From positions 1-64,000 of the forward strand of contig JAKQHM010000040.1 in NCBI GenBank assembly GCA_029572935.1: a DNA stretch of 64,000 nt, given 5' to 3'. Shown here piece after piece: positions 1 to 7,362 of the stretch. A model generated the notes under the pieces. The model saw nothing but the letters and a program-made list of their open reading frames with translations, was not told where the DNA came from and did not search any database. The position numbers and the translations under genes were made by a program. Positions within the stretch are counted from its first letter, which is position 1. The number at the start of each line of letters is the position of its first letter. The DNA is from Bacteroidota bacterium. Its GTDB lineage: Bacteria; Bacteroidota; Bacteroidia; Chitinophagales; Saprospiraceae.

Positions 1-20
1 TAGTAACATAGACTCCACTA

Positions 21-90
21 GGCGTAGGCTGAGCTTACGTCTGAGCGTTGCGATGACTTGGCCATTCATCCTGCCATTAAGGTTCATTTA
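21..90 (-). repeat. REP-like palindromic repeat, upstream copy 1
   Basis: This is a 70-base unit made of a GC-rich imperfect palindrome (GGCGTAGGCTGAGCTTACG) and a tail containing CTTGGCCATTCATCCTG. A near-identical unit starts at 302. Its palindromic core is the reverse complement of the six copies downstream of the transposase gene, so it is assigned to the minus strand relative to them. It fits a REP element mobilised or maintained by the adjacent RAYT protein. Confidence 0.75.
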
Positions 91-153
91 TGATACCATT
101 TCATCCCGCCTGTTTACTTTTAGCAGAAACGTTAACTGTAATCATTTTTAAAT

Positions 154-372
154 ATGGATAAATTTAAAATTGAAATTAATAAATACATTGAGAATTATAA
201 TTTAGAAGTCCAGTTATTTAAGTCTGGAATGAAGATAAGAGACCGTGGGTATTTATTAAAGAGTGAATTTTTATCAATTTGTTTATGGAAGTCCCACGCT
301 GGGCGTAGGCTGCGCCTACGTCTCAGTGTTGCGATGGCTTGGCCATTCATCCTGGCAGTAAGGTTGATTTGA
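154..372 (+). pseudogene. Remnant of a small hypothetical gene truncated by a REP-like repeat
   Basis: An ATG at 154 opens a 72-codon frame. The first ~47 residues (MDKFKIEINKYIENYN... through GYLLKSEFLSICLWKS) look like real protein: low GC, mixed charge, no repeats. From about base 295 the frame runs into the REP-like repeat at 302-371 and becomes an arginine-rich read-through of the palindrome. I infer that the 5' part of a gene was cut by the repeat or by a deletion ending in it. The GYL..EFL.ICLWKS pattern vaguely recalls a family of hypothetical proteins, but I cannot name it. No 3' remainder of the gene is visible before the transposase at 389. It could also be a chance open frame. Confidence 0.4.
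302..371 (-). repeat. REP-like palindromic repeat, upstream copy 2
   Basis: This is the second copy of the 70-base unit at 21-90, with the perfect palindromic core CGTAGGC-TGC-GCCTACG and the same CTTGGCCATTCATCCTG tail. It lies 18 bases before the transposase start. Its orientation is inverted relative to the downstream array, so the transposase gene is bracketed by inverted repeats. It interrupts the open frame that begins at 154. Confidence 0.8.
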
Positions 373-388
373 ATTACTTTTTCATACT

Positions 389-937
389 ATGAGTACAGGA
401 TATCAGATCTATGATCAATCCGGAACCTACTTTTTTACCTTTCAGGTGGTGGATTGGGTAGATGTTTTTACCAGAAAAGTCTATAGAAATATCGTATTAC
501 AAAGCCTGGATCAATGTCGAAAGCATAAAGGATTGCAAGTATGGGCTTATGTCATCATGTCCAATCATGTCCATACGATATGGAGTGCTGAAAATGGCAA
601 TCTGTCTGATATTGTCAGAGATTTTAAACGCCATACTGCATCTAAGATATTAAAAGAGATAAAAGAATCAGGTGAAAGTCGGAAAGATTGGATGCTAAAG
701 AGATTTGAATTGGTAGCAAAAAGGCACAAAAGGAATAGTGCATTGCAATTCTGGACTCATGAGAATTATGCTATTGAACTGGTTAGTCATGCCTTTTCCT
801 GCCAAAAAATGGCTTACATTCATGAAAACCCGGTAAGAAGTGGTTTGGTGGAAAAAGCAGAAGATTGGATGTACAGTAGTCAGCGAAATTATAGTGGATT
901 GGCATGTTTAATTGAAATAGATAAAGCAGATATTTAG
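389..937 (+). CDS. REP-associated tyrosine transposase (RAYT, Y1/HUH family)
   Basis: The 182-residue protein belongs to the IS200-like Y1 transposase superfamily, in the branch associated with REP palindromes. The HUH metal-binding motif is visible as SNHVH (His60 and His62). The likely catalytic tyrosine is Tyr143 in the context MAYIHENPVRSGLV, which is characteristic of RAYT proteins. Full length is close to the usual size for the family, and no frameshift is seen. RAYTs cut and join single-stranded DNA at REP hairpins rather than moving as ordinary insertion sequences. The flanking repeats (two inverted copies upstream, six direct copies downstream) are its probable substrates. There is no companion gene. 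The start at 389 (ATGAGTACAGG) is the first ATG after the repeat. Confidence 0.9.
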   Translation: MSTGYQIYDQSGTYFFTFQVVDWVDVFTRKVYRNIVLQSLDQCRKHKGLQVWAYVIMSNHVHTIWSAENGNLSDIVRDFKRHTASKILKEIKESGESRKDWMLKRFELVAKRHKRNSALQFWTHENYAIELVSHAFSCQKMAYIHENPVRSGLVEKAEDWMYSSQRNYSGLACLIEIDKADI

Positions 938-954
938 CAGATTTGGTTCTTATA

Positions 955-1360
955 ATCCAAATTAGAAATTTGGCGTCGCTAAGACGTAGGTGCAGCCTTC
1001 GCCGAGCCGTTTTCATCTATTCCAAATTAGAAATTTGGCATCGCAAAGACGTAGGCACAGCCTACGCCTAGCCGAGTGGTGTTCATCTATTTCGATTTAA
1101 AAATTTGGCGTCGCAAAGACGTAGGCGCAGCCTACGCCTGGCGGAGTTCTTTAATTCCAAAATTAGAAATTTAGCGTCGCTAAGACATAGGCGCAGCCTA
1201 CGCCTAGCCGTGGCAGATTTGGTTCTTTAATTTCAAATTAAAAATTTGGCGTCGCAAAGACGTAGGCGCAGCCTACGCCTGGCCGAGTGGTGTTCATCTG
1301 TTTCGATTTAAAAATTTGGCATCGCAAAAACGTAGGCAAAGCCTACGCCTGGCGGAGCAA
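955..1360 (+). repeat. Array of six direct REP-like palindromic repeats
   Basis: Six copies of a ~38-base unit start at about 972, 1037, 1107, 1173, 1248 and 1318, a spacing of 65-75 bases. Each is preceded by an AT-rich lead (AAATTAGAAATTT or ATTTAAAAATTT) and has the core GGCGTCGCAAAGACGTAGG. The hairpin CGTAGGC-GCA-GCCTACG follows, usually completed by CGCC. Copies differ by a few substitutions. The spacers are themselves related (for example GAGTGGTGTTCATCT in several), so this is a tandem array of a larger unit and not a CRISPR. The array is the reverse complement of the two repeats upstream of the RAYT gene. Confidence 0.85.
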
Positions 1361-1397
1361 TGATTAATCTGAATCCAAATCAAATCCTTCCTTTACT

Positions 1398-1405
1398 TAC
1401 TTTTG
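1398..1405 (+). promoter_or_regulatory. Probable -7 promoter element (TACTTTTG)
   Basis: TACTTTTG matches the Bacteroidota -7 consensus TAnnTTTG. It ends 24 bases before the ATG of the FAA-family gene at 1430. No convincing -33 TTG is visible at the usual spacing. Confidence 0.5.
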
Positions 1406-1429
1406 TGGCCTCAATAAAATTCATTCACC

Positions 1430-2038
1430 ATGACCATCTACTGCATCGGAAGGAATTACGCGGAGCACGCGCGGGAGCTCAACAATCCCGTGCCCACGGA
1501 GCCCATCATCTTCTCCAAGCCCGCCACGGCCGCCCTGCGGGAAAACAAGGCTTTTTACCTGCCCGATTTCAGCCAGAACGTACACTACGAGGTGGAGGTA
1601 CTGCTCAAGGTGGGGAAGCCGGGACGCAGGATCTCCGAAGACAAAGCCCTGGAACACATCAGCCACATAGGCCTGGGCATCGACTTCACCGCCCGGGATA
1701 TCCAGGATCGCTGCAAGGCCAAAGGTCATCCCTGGGAGATCGCCAAGGCCTTTGACCACTCGGCCGTCATCGGCGACTGGATCTCCAGAGAAGAGCTGCC
1801 CGCAGGCAGCATCCGCTTCTCCCTCCTAAAAAACAAGCAGACCGTCCAACAGGGGGACACGGATGACTTGATCTTCCCCTTTGAGCGCCTGATCTCGGTG
1901 ATCAGCGGCTACTTCACCCTGATGCTGGGAGACATCATCTTTACGGGGACACCGGAAGGCGTGGGACAGGTCCACGAAGGCGACCTGCTGGAAGGCTACA
2001 TCGGGGAAAGGAGGATGTTCTGGACGGAAGTGCGCTGA
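1430..2038 (+). CDS. Fumarylacetoacetate hydrolase (FAH) family protein
   Basis: The 202-residue protein has the compact single-domain form of the FAH family, a metal-dependent fold that includes acylpyruvate hydrolases, oxaloacetate decarboxylases/tautomerases and 2-hydroxyhepta-2,4-dienedioate isomerases. Visible signatures are the N-terminal CIGRNYAEHA, the metal-binding stretch around His52, Glu54 and Glu56 (HYEVE), the acidic GIDFTARD near residue 85, KGHPWEIAKAFD near residue 98, and FTGTPEGVG near residue 170. The exact substrate cannot be read from sequence. The gene is notably GC-rich compared with the RAYT island just upstream. It is monocistronic, followed by a tRNA on the opposite strand. 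Confidence 0.88.
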   Translation: MTIYCIGRNYAEHARELNNPVPTEPIIFSKPATAALRENKAFYLPDFSQNVHYEVEVLLKVGKPGRRISEDKALEHISHIGLGIDFTARDIQDRCKAKGHPWEIAKAFDHSAVIGDWISREELPAGSIRFSLLKNKQTVQQGDTDDLIFPFERLISVISGYFTLMLGDIIFTGTPEGVGQVHEGDLLEGYIGERRMFWTEVR

Positions 2039-2082
2039 TCCCGGCCTGTCGCAGCACTGAGGCTTAAGCTATAGAAATAAAA

Positions 2083-2108
2083 TAAAAAACCCCTGCGGAG
2101 CAAGGGCT
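2083..2108 (-). terminator. Probable terminator after tRNA-Arg
   Basis: Read on the minus strand, CCCTTGC-TCC-GCAGGGG forms a 7-bp stem (one G-T pair) followed by TTTTTTATTTT. It lies a few bases past the CCA end of the tRNA. Confidence 0.6.
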
Positions 2109-2111
2109 TTG

Positions 2112-2186
2112 TGGTAGTCCCGAGTGGAATCGAACCACTATCTGAAGTTCCGGAAACTTCCATTCTATCCGTTGAACTACGGGACC
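2112..2186 (-). tRNA. tRNA-Arg (anticodon CCG)
   Basis: The minus-strand sequence folds as a complete tRNA. The 7-bp acceptor stem is GGTCCCG/CGGGACT, and the T arm is GTGGT-TCGATTC-CACT. The anticodon stem GAAGT/ACTTC closes the loop TTCCGGA, whose middle three bases CCG read the arginine codon CGG. The 3' CCA is encoded (2112-2114). A terminator follows at once. Confidence 0.95.
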
Positions 2187-2247
2187 AATAGGGGCCGCAA
2201 AGATAGCAGAACTCGGCAATTGAGCCTGCTGGCCCGGTGCATATTTA

Positions 2248-3609
2248 TCAGTTGCTCTGTCCCCAGCTCTGCAGGTTGGGACAGTTGAGCTTCAGCTCGG
2301 GATCGATGTAGGAGTAGATAGCGGGGATCTTCTGCTCCAGCCAGGTGCGGAAATATTCGTTTTTCTTTTGCTCCTTGGCTGCCGTCTGGATCTTGGCGTA
2401 ATCCTGCTGCAGGTTGGCCTTGTGGGGCGTGGTGCGGGAGACGAGCTTGATGATGCGGAAGATCTTCTTGCCGTCAGCTTCGTTGGAGGAGATCACCTTG
2501 GACAGTTGTCCGGGCTTGAGTGGATCGATGGCAAAGTACACATCGGGATCGAGATCGGCTGTCTCGAAATAGGCGTTTCCGGTCTTGGGATTGAGCAGCT
2601 GTCCGCCGTTGTTGTAGGTTTCGGATTTTTTGTCGCTGTAGGTGCGCACCGCCAGCTCAAAAGGCATGGAGTCCCTCAGTATGATGGTCCGGATGCTGTC
2701 CAGGTAGCGCTCAGCCTTGTCGTAGTCCTTCTGGGTGTACTGGGGCTTGATCAGGATGTGGCGGGTGTGGATGTTGTTGCCTCGTCTTCCCAGGGACTGT
2801 ATGATGTGGAATCCGTACTCGGTCTCCACGATGTCCGAGATGGAATCCTTGTCGAGGTTGTAGGCGACGGCTTCAAATTCAGGTACCAGACTGCCCCTCT
2901 TCATCCATCCCAGGTCTCCTCCCGTGCGGGCAGATCCGGGATCGTCCGAATAGGTCTTGGCCAGCTTTTCGAAGCTCTCTCCGCCCCGTATTCGCTCCAG
3001 CAGGCGCCTGAGCTTGTCCTTGGCCGCTGTGATCTCTTCTGCGCTGGGTTGGGGCCGGTACACGATCTCAGAGACTTCCACCTCTGCGCTGAAGTAGGGG
3101 ATGCTGTCCCAGGGAATCTGGCCAAAAAAGGTCTCCACCTCCCTGGGTGTGACGGTCACATTGCCCAATACTTTACTCTGCAGGCGTTCGCCGAGCAACT
3201 GGTTTTTGAGGTCGTCACGGAACCGGCTTCTGACCTGCTCCATGCTCTGGCCGTAATATTCTTCAAATTTGCTGACGTCGTTGCCCATGTACTGCAGGAT
3301 CTGTTCGATGCGTGCGCTCAGCTGCTGCTCGATTTCCTCTTCGCTGACCTCCACGCTGTCCAGCTTGGCCTGATGGACCATGAACTTCTGGAACAGGATG
3401 TTCTCCAGTACGACACACAGGTCGCTTTCGCTCATTTTGCCCTGCTTTTCTGACAAATATGCGATCTGCTCCTGCCATTCGGAGTAGAGGATGATCTCTC
3501 CGCCTACCTTGGCGATCACCTTGTCCACCGTGATGTCTTGCTGGCCGGATGACAAGAAAGGCAGGGCAAGCAAAATGAGAATATTGCGGATGGATGGGTT
3601 TGGCTTCAT
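2248..3609 (-). CDS. surA: SurA-like periplasmic peptidyl-prolyl cis-trans isomerase (two PpiC domains)
   Basis: The protein is a parvulin-type foldase for outer-membrane proteins in the periplasm. A signal peptide (MKPNPSIRNILILLALPFLSSGQQ) supports the ATG at 3609; an upstream in-frame ATG at 3627 would add six residues. After a SurA-N-like helical region (about residues 25-165) come two PpiC domains. The first, about residues 175-275, has YSDDPGSARTGGDLGW and EYGFHIIQ. The second, about 280-385, begins at HTRHILIKP and is less canonical. At 453 residues it has the usual SurA length. It is the last gene of a three-gene operon, all of whose members relate to this family, which suggests a dedicated outer-membrane biogenesis unit. 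Confidence 0.9.
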   Translation of the reverse strand: MKPNPSIRNILILLALPFLSSGQQDITVDKVIAKVGGEIILYSEWQEQIAYLSEKQGKMSESDLCVVLENILFQKFMVHQAKLDSVEVSEEEIEQQLSARIEQILQYMGNDVSKFEEYYGQSMEQVRSRFRDDLKNQLLGERLQSKVLGNVTVTPREVETFFGQIPWDSIPYFSAEVEVSEIVYRPQPSAEEITAAKDKLRRLLERIRGGESFEKLAKTYSDDPGSARTGGDLGWMKRGSLVPEFEAVAYNLDKDSISDIVETEYGFHIIQSLGRRGNNIHTRHILIKPQYTQKDYDKAERYLDSIRTIILRDSMPFELAVRTYSDKKSETYNNGGQLLNPKTGNAYFETADLDPDVYFAIDPLKPGQLSKVISSNEADGKKIFRIIKLVSRTTPHKANLQQDYAKIQTAAKEQKKNEYFRTWLEQKIPAIYSYIDPELKLNCPNLQSWGQSN

Positions 3610-3654
3610 GAGGCGGATATTTGTCATTTCTGGTTATAAAGTCAATTAAAAAGG

Positions 3655-4524
3655 TTACCGGACCATGATCCGAGCGTCCTTGGCACCGAGTTTCTTTTCG
3701 TATTGGGTCTGTCTGGCTTTTTCCAGAATCTTCTTGCTGCGTTCATGCAGGATGGACTTTTTGGCCTGCAGGCTGAAAAACGAAATGGGAGGCCGTTCGT
3801 TAGGACGGACGATTTCCTTGACTTTGATAAAATAGTGGTATTTGAAATCGGCAAATTCTCTCTGCATGCCCGAAAACATGGTGGAGAGGCTCACAAAACG
3901 GGAGGGCAGTATATCCGAGACTTCCTTCCATTTGTACCATTTGGCGGGTTGCAGGAGAAACTGATCGGCATTGTTCTGACAATACTTCAACATTTCCTGT
4001 GCCTTGGAGCCCTCGGCCTTTTCCCAAAGCTGTCCGAATACCTTGGAATCAAAACCCGCTTTTGGAATTTTGACGTAAAGCAGCCTCAGAATGGGATCCT
4101 CCAGTTTGTATTCTCCTTTTTTCTGATCGTAATACTGAAGCAGTTCGTTTTCAGATACATTGCTGTCCAGACTGGTGCTGAGGATCTTTTCTTCGTATTC
4201 GTCGAGGATCAGGGAAGTGCGGTAGTCTTCCACGAGGGCGTCTATTTCCGCATTGTTGACGATCTCGGAGCGGGCCAGATCCAGAAAAGACTGTTCCTTC
4301 AGCCAGTTTTCAGCCACGAAGTTCAGATGTCTGAGGCTGTCCGCCGCATCGGTAAAAGCGGGCAGGCTCGAAGCCACCATGCCATACGTCAGTTTCTTTT
4401 CCTTGAACTCCGCCAGTACAGGATCGGATCCGGTCAGCCCAGCGCCCTCTCCCGACTCGTTTTTGCAGGAGCTCAGTGCAGACAGGACCCATATCATACC
4501 GATCAGAAGAGTCGTGGACTTCAT
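3655..4524 (-). CDS. SurA-related lipoprotein lacking a PpiC domain
   Basis: This is a 289-residue predicted lipoprotein: the signal sequence ends in the lipobox LSALSSC, so Cys20 would be acylated. The body is mostly helical and charged. Its layout (N-terminal helical segment, then ...SENELLQYYDQKKGEYKLEDPILRLLYVKIPK...) resembles the segment leading into a PpiC domain in parvulin chaperones. The catalytic PpiC signatures (HILF..., GGDLGW, GYHI) are absent. It sits between two genuine PpiC proteins with gaps of 2 and 45 bases, so it is probably co-transcribed and may act as a non-enzymatic partner. That role is inference; the family cannot be named with certainty. Confidence 0.75.
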   Translation of the reverse strand: MKSTTLLIGMIWVLSALSSCKNESGEGAGLTGSDPVLAEFKEKKLTYGMVASSLPAFTDAADSLRHLNFVAENWLKEQSFLDLARSEIVNNAEIDALVEDYRTSLILDEYEEKILSTSLDSNVSENELLQYYDQKKGEYKLEDPILRLLYVKIPKAGFDSKVFGQLWEKAEGSKAQEMLKYCQNNADQFLLQPAKWYKWKEVSDILPSRFVSLSTMFSGMQREFADFKYHYFIKVKEIVRPNERPPISFFSLQAKKSILHERSKKILEKARQTQYEKKLGAKDARIMVR

Positions 4525-4526
4525 TT

Positions 4527-6500
4527 TTATTTTCTTACCAGGGAGTTGAGCACACTCTGGTCAATTTTAACGGGATATTTAGCCTTGAGTTCGTCGATCC
4601 AGAGGGATTCCAGGTAGTCCTGGTAATCAGCGATGATGAATCCTCTTGCTTCGTCCAGGGTCTTGTTTCCCGGAGGCAGGATCTGCTCCATTTTGCGGAA
4701 GTTGTATCCTTTTCCGCTGGCGTTTTTATTGAGATCGGTGGCGGCTCCTTTTTTGAATTCAAGGCCTTCATAAGCCTCCTTGTTCTTTTTCTCCACGGTG
4801 GATTTCTGGAAGGAAATGAACTCCTTTTTCTTGTCAAATTTTTCCAGTCCTCCGGCGACCGTTTTTTTCTGAATGAACTTACGGATCTTCTGCACCAGCT
4901 TGAGGTCGTTGGTGTCTATGGATACGTAATAGATCTGCGCACGCTCGTCCCACTGATATTTGGATTTGTTTTTCTCATAGAATTGCCTGAGTCCGAGCGT
5001 GTCTTCTGATGCTCGATCCCAGACCACGTTTTTGGTGGCTTCAAAAAGCAGGATGCCTTCGCGGTATTCCCTCATCAGGGCTTTGAATTCGGGATATTTT
5101 TCCTCCAGTCTGCCTTCTTCGTATTGCAGACATTTTTGCGAGACCATTTCGTTGAAGAGATTGCGCACGGTGCTTTTGACATCCGGGTCATCTGCGCCCT
5201 GGATCCTTAGTCTCGTGTTGGATTTTACATAATCTGCAAATTCTGAATTGCTGATCTGGATGTTGCCAATGCTACCCAGTACTTCTGTTTTGGGGAATTC
5301 CGGGGCTTTCCATTTGTAGGTAAAGAAGTTGGTGTCCATGGCAGCTGAAAAACGGTTGAGCGCCATGGTATCTTCCTTATAGCCGGCTTCGGCCTTGATC
5401 TTTGCGATCAGGCTGCCCTGAGCCTCACGGAAGCGGCTGTCGCGCTGGATGTCTGAGGTGATTTTCTTTCTGGCTCTCTCAAAGGGAAGGTCTTCATCCC
5501 TGCGCAGGCGCTTGATGATATGCCAGCCAATGCTCGTTTCCACGGGAGCGGAAATTTCGCCATCGCTTTTTAGCGCGAAAGCTGCATCTTCGAAGGGGGT
5601 ATCGTATTGGTTGATTCCGAAAAATCCGATGTTGCCCCCGATCTGGGAGGTACTCTTGTCTTCGCTGGCCGAACGGGCCATATCCTCAAAGCTTGCTCCT
5701 TTTTTGATCAAAGCGTACACGCTGTCTGCGCGTCCTTTAGCCAGAATATCGGTTTTGCCTTTGATGCTTTTGCGGAAGAGAATGTGCGCGGCTTCCATCC
5801 TCTTTCTTGCTGGTCTTGAATCATCCAGTCTGAGGATGTGGTAGCCCAGTCTGGAACGGACCGGGTAGGATATTTCTCCGGGTTTCAGAGTGTAGATCGT
5901 GTTTTCAAAATGATAGAAACCATCCGGCAGCATGGCGGTGACCCATCCCAGACTGCCTCCTTTTTGGGAGGTATTGAGGTCGTTGGAGTATTTTTTGGCA
6001 GCCGCATCGAAGTCTTTGCTCTTCATGATCTCGCGGTAGGCATCGAGCGCGGTCTGATAGGCTTTGAGTGTATCGGCAGGAGAGGAACTATTGTTGAGGC
6101 TGAACAGGATGTGGCTGATCTTGAGATCCTTGTTTTGACGATCGTACACCTCGCGGGCCAGTTTTTCGGTCACTTCCTTGTCGTTGAGATAATTGGAGGT
6201 AAGCTGTTGGCGGTATCCTTCCAGTTCCTTGACGAGCGAAGGGATGGTATCCAGTCTCATGTCGCGTGCAGCCTGCACTTTGAGTTTGAAGCGTACATAC
6301 AGATTGAGGTATTCCTCCAGTGATGATTTGGAGTAATCGGCATCCTTGCCGTTGTTTTTGTTATAGATATAATCGAATTCAGAAACCTTGACAGGCTGAT
6401 CTTTGACGGTAAACAGAACTGGGTCCTGGTTTTGGGCCCTGAGGGAAAAAGTCAGGACGCTGCATAGAGAAACGAAAATGTATAAAGTTTTGATTTTCAT
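4527..6500 (-). CDS. Periplasmic peptidyl-prolyl cis-trans isomerase with two PpiC domains
   Basis: This is a 657-residue secreted foldase. The start is placed at 6500, where a signal peptide begins (MKIKTLYIFVSLCSVLTFSLRAQ). The longer frame from 6590 would run through a -7 promoter element at 6524-6531. A SurA-N-like helical region (residues 35-120) is followed by PpiC domain 1 (HILF at about 130, GGSLGW, GYHILRL at about 222). PpiC domain 2 follows (AHILFRK at about 240, GGNIGFFG, GWHIIKRL at about 330). The last 300 residues are helical and contain a third region reminiscent of a divergent parvulin domain. It heads the operon with the two genes downstream. It probably assists folding of outer-membrane or T9SS proteins. 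Confidence 0.9.
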   Translation of the reverse strand: MKIKTLYIFVSLCSVLTFSLRAQNQDPVLFTVKDQPVKVSEFDYIYNKNNGKDADYSKSSLEEYLNLYVRFKLKVQAARDMRLDTIPSLVKELEGYRQQLTSNYLNDKEVTEKLAREVYDRQNKDLKISHILFSLNNSSSPADTLKAYQTALDAYREIMKSKDFDAAAKKYSNDLNTSQKGGSLGWVTAMLPDGFYHFENTIYTLKPGEISYPVRSRLGYHILRLDDSRPARKRMEAAHILFRKSIKGKTDILAKGRADSVYALIKKGASFEDMARSASEDKSTSQIGGNIGFFGINQYDTPFEDAAFALKSDGEISAPVETSIGWHIIKRLRRDEDLPFERARKKITSDIQRDSRFREAQGSLIAKIKAEAGYKEDTMALNRFSAAMDTNFFTYKWKAPEFPKTEVLGSIGNIQISNSEFADYVKSNTRLRIQGADDPDVKSTVRNLFNEMVSQKCLQYEEGRLEEKYPEFKALMREYREGILLFEATKNVVWDRASEDTLGLRQFYEKNKSKYQWDERAQIYYVSIDTNDLKLVQKIRKFIQKKTVAGGLEKFDKKKEFISFQKSTVEKKNKEAYEGLEFKKGAATDLNKNASGKGYNFRKMEQILPPGNKTLDEARGFIIADYQDYLESLWIDELKAKYPVKIDQSVLNSLVRK

Positions 6501-6523
6501 AATAACATAAGTTAAAAAACGGC

Positions 6524-6531
6524 CAAAATTA
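6524..6531 (-). promoter_or_regulatory. Probable -7 element of the parvulin operon
   Basis: On the minus strand TAATTTTG matches TAnnTTTG. It lies 23 bases upstream of the ATG at 6500, which supports that start over the in-frame ATG at 6590. Confidence 0.55.
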
Positions 6532-6603
6532 GGGATTTCATGGAAGATTGGCGGATTAATTGTTGATGGCCGGCACAATGACCCGACCAATGAGGAGTAT
6601 AAC

Positions 6604-6640
6604 GAAAAAAGCCCTTTCGTATTGGAATAGGAAAGGGCTT
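6604..6640 (-). terminator. Rho-independent terminator of the HU gene
   Basis: AAGCCCTTTC/GAAAGGGCTT forms a perfect 10-bp stem (6609-6618 with 6631-6640). On the minus strand it is followed by TTTT and lies 22 bases past the HU stop codon. Confidence 0.85.
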
Positions 6641-6662
6641 GAGAGCATAAAATTCAGTTAAA

Positions 6663-6935
6663 TCAGTTAAGCTTATCGGAAAGACCTTTTCCGGCCTTGA
6701 AACGAACCACTTTTTTCTTGGGGATCTTGATGGTCTTACCGGTTGCAGGGTTTCTTCCTTCTCTAGCCTTTCTTACTGAAACAGAGAAGGTGCCAAAACC
6801 AACCAGGGTGACCCTGTCGCCTTTTTTCAAGGCTTTTTCAATAGACTCAATTACGGTGTCAACGGCTGCAGAAGCCTGAGTTTTGGTACACTCGGCAGCT
6901 TTCGCTACGTTGTTGATCAAATCTCCTTTGTTCAT
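6663..6935 (-). CDS. hup: HU-family DNA-binding protein
   Basis: The 90-residue histone-like protein bends and compacts DNA as a dimer. The family signature is clear: an N-terminal helical dimerisation region (MNKGDLINNVAKAAE...), then VTLVGFGTFSV, then the DNA-binding arm RKAREGRNPATGK. The C-terminus (KVVRFKAGKGLSDKLN) is also typical, and the length is standard. It is transcribed alone from a TATCTTTG promoter and ends at a strong terminator. Confidence 0.97.
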   Translation of the reverse strand: MNKGDLINNVAKAAECTKTQASAAVDTVIESIEKALKKGDRVTLVGFGTFSVSVRKAREGRNPATGKTIKIPKKKVVRFKAGKGLSDKLN

Positions 6936-6967
6936 TTTTAATTATTTTTGAATTTGAATTAATGTGA

Positions 6968-6975
6968 CAAAGATA
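6968..6975 (-). promoter_or_regulatory. -7 promoter element of the HU gene
   Basis: On the minus strand TATCTTTG is a perfect TAnnTTTG match, 32 bases before the HU start codon. The upstream DNA is extremely AT-rich (an A13 run on the plus strand near 7003), which may act as an UP-like element. No clear -33 TTG occurs at standard spacing. Confidence 0.6.
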
Positions 6976-7057
6976 TGTTTTTCCATTATATGAATATATA
7001 TACAAAAAAAAAAAATATTTTAAACCTGCCTATTTTATTGATACTTCCGCATCTTCC

Positions 7058-7090
7058 TTGCCAGCAGTATCATATAAGTCGGTATTTTTG
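7058..7090 (+). promoter_or_regulatory. Promoter of the small lipoprotein gene
   Basis: A -33 TTG at 7058-7060 is followed after 22 bases by TATTTTTG (7083-7090), matching the Bacteroidota consensus. The start codon is 29 bases further on. Confidence 0.6.
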
Positions 7091-7119
7091 CGTTTGATTA
7101 TCAACAAATTGCCCACGGA

Positions 7120-7362
7120 ATGAAGGTTTCATACAAGCTGTTGCTCCTCCCGGCCCTGCTGGCGGTCTTTTTTCTTTGTGGAATGTCTTCCTGCAGTCCC
7201 GGATACGGATGCCCGACCGAAGATTACCACGCCGATCTCGATAAAAAGGGAAATCCCAAGAAAAAAGCCAAGTCCGGACTCTGGGATGGAAAGGGAAAGA
7301 TGAACCAAAGCGGGAATCCTAAAAAGTCAGATAAGAGAAAGCCCAAGAAAAGGACTAACTGA
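7120..7362 (+). CDS. Small basic lipoprotein, function unknown
   Basis: This 80-residue product has a clear lipoprotein signal: a hydrophobic core LLLLPALLAVFFLCGM and then the lipobox-like MSSC, giving a mature protein that starts CSPGYGC. The rest is short, very lysine-rich and hydrophilic (KKKAKSGLWDGKGK...) and ends KPKKRTN. Two GNPKK repeats frame the middle. No enzymatic domain is present. It has its own promoter, and its last 8 bases overlap the end of the convergent isomerase gene. Confidence 0.75.
   Translation: MKVSYKLLLLPALLAVFFLCGMSSCSPGYGCPTEDYHADLDKKGNPKKKAKSGLWDGKGKMNQSGNPKKSDKRKPKKRTN

Noticed and set aside
955-1360. Possible CRISPR array downstream of the transposase
   Set aside because: Six regularly spaced repeats suggest it at first sight, but the intervals between them are themselves repeated, the repeats vary, there are no cas genes, and the core is a REP-type hairpin beside a RAYT gene.
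1360-1755. Overlapping plus-strand frame at the start of the FAA-family gene
   Set aside because: It is an out-of-frame shadow of the FAA gene at 1430 with translated repeat sequence at its start.
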